Assembly (NCBI GenBank): GCA_003518105.1
Contig: DOZH01000007.1
Coordinates: 1-19,299, forward strand
Length of the DNA: 19,299 nucleotides
From: Candidatus Uhrbacteria bacterium
Lineage (GTDB): Bacteria > Patescibacteriota > Patescibacteriia > UBA9934
Direction: 5' to 3'
Shown here: positions 19,284 through 19,299 of the stretch, piece after piece
How positions within the stretch are numbered: position 1 is the first letter of the stretch
Layout of the letters: every line of letters begins with the position of its first letter
Made by a program: the position numbers and the translations under genes
The notes under the pieces: model-generated
What the model saw: only the letters and a program-made list of their open reading frames with translations
Databases searched by the model: none
Told to the model about the DNA's origin: nothing

Positions 19284-19299
19284 AGTCAACGAAGACGAG
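19284..19299 (-). repeat. 16-nt terminal inverted repeat, right copy
   Basis: AGTCAACGAAGACGAG, the exact reverse complement of 26-41, occupies the extreme end of the window. The stretch 19232-19283 before it has no gene and shares GGAGCGAGCAATTGAT-like words with the left intergenic region. Confidence 0.5.

Overview
The window looks like part of a small, host-dependent bacterial genome, most probably a Candidate Phyla Radiation (Patescibacteria) member. This is inferred from gene content: a stand-alone C-terminal transketolase subunit, a TrmB-type regulator, a cluster of toxin-antitoxin genes, very long uncharacterised helical proteins, and several housekeeping genes with no Shine-Dalgarno (SD) sequence that appear leaderless. 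No rRNA or other phylogenetic marker is present, so the assignment is not certain.

Layout. 1-343: non-coding DNA with a palindromic dispersed repeat. 344-3963 (+): transketolase C-terminal subunit, then an 873-aa helical protein ending in a GNAT domain. 3949-4698 (-): TrmB-like regulator. 4699-4857: divergent control region with a near-consensus sigma70 promoter facing right, a promoter facing left and a perfect operator-like palindrome. 4858-15590 (+): the unusual part, described below. 15589-17867 (-): hicB-hicA, an antitoxin-relE pair and a 402-aa unknown protein, AT-rich, each unit preceded by a copy of the same promoter-like repeat. 17947-19231 (+): RluF-type pseudouridine synthase and a membrane-anchored methyltransferase. 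The last 16 bases are an inverted copy of bases 26-41.

The central 10.7 kb reads as one transcription unit: one strong promoter (4823-4851), one convincing intrinsic terminator (15557-15590), fifteen genes all on the + strand, and no recognised mobile-element gene. It starts with a non-coding leader of about 1.24 kb. After that, small genes alternate with 110-260-nt spacers assembled from a few recurring RNA-hairpin modules that are shuffled between unrelated genes. The stems show compensatory base changes between copies. Many genes have a strong SD directly beside a short hairpin, often with a GCAA tetraloop.

The coding regions are also packed with perfect 7-13-bp inverted repeats with 3-7-nt loops, some with GNRA or UUCG tetraloops. 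In at least nine genes the stop codon lies in a hairpin loop. In three paralogous genes the hairpins sit over the same codons. I saw nothing like this in the flanking genes. The encoded proteins are a four-member family of small helical proteins, several Cys-rich zinc-binding-like proteins (two with DnaJ-type CxxCxGxG motifs), a possible permuted DHH phosphoesterase and several unknowns.

My reading, an inference, is that the transcript itself is selected to be a continuously folded, probably stable RNA that also encodes proteins, with the divergent TrmB-like protein as its likely regulator. I do not recognise it as any described system.
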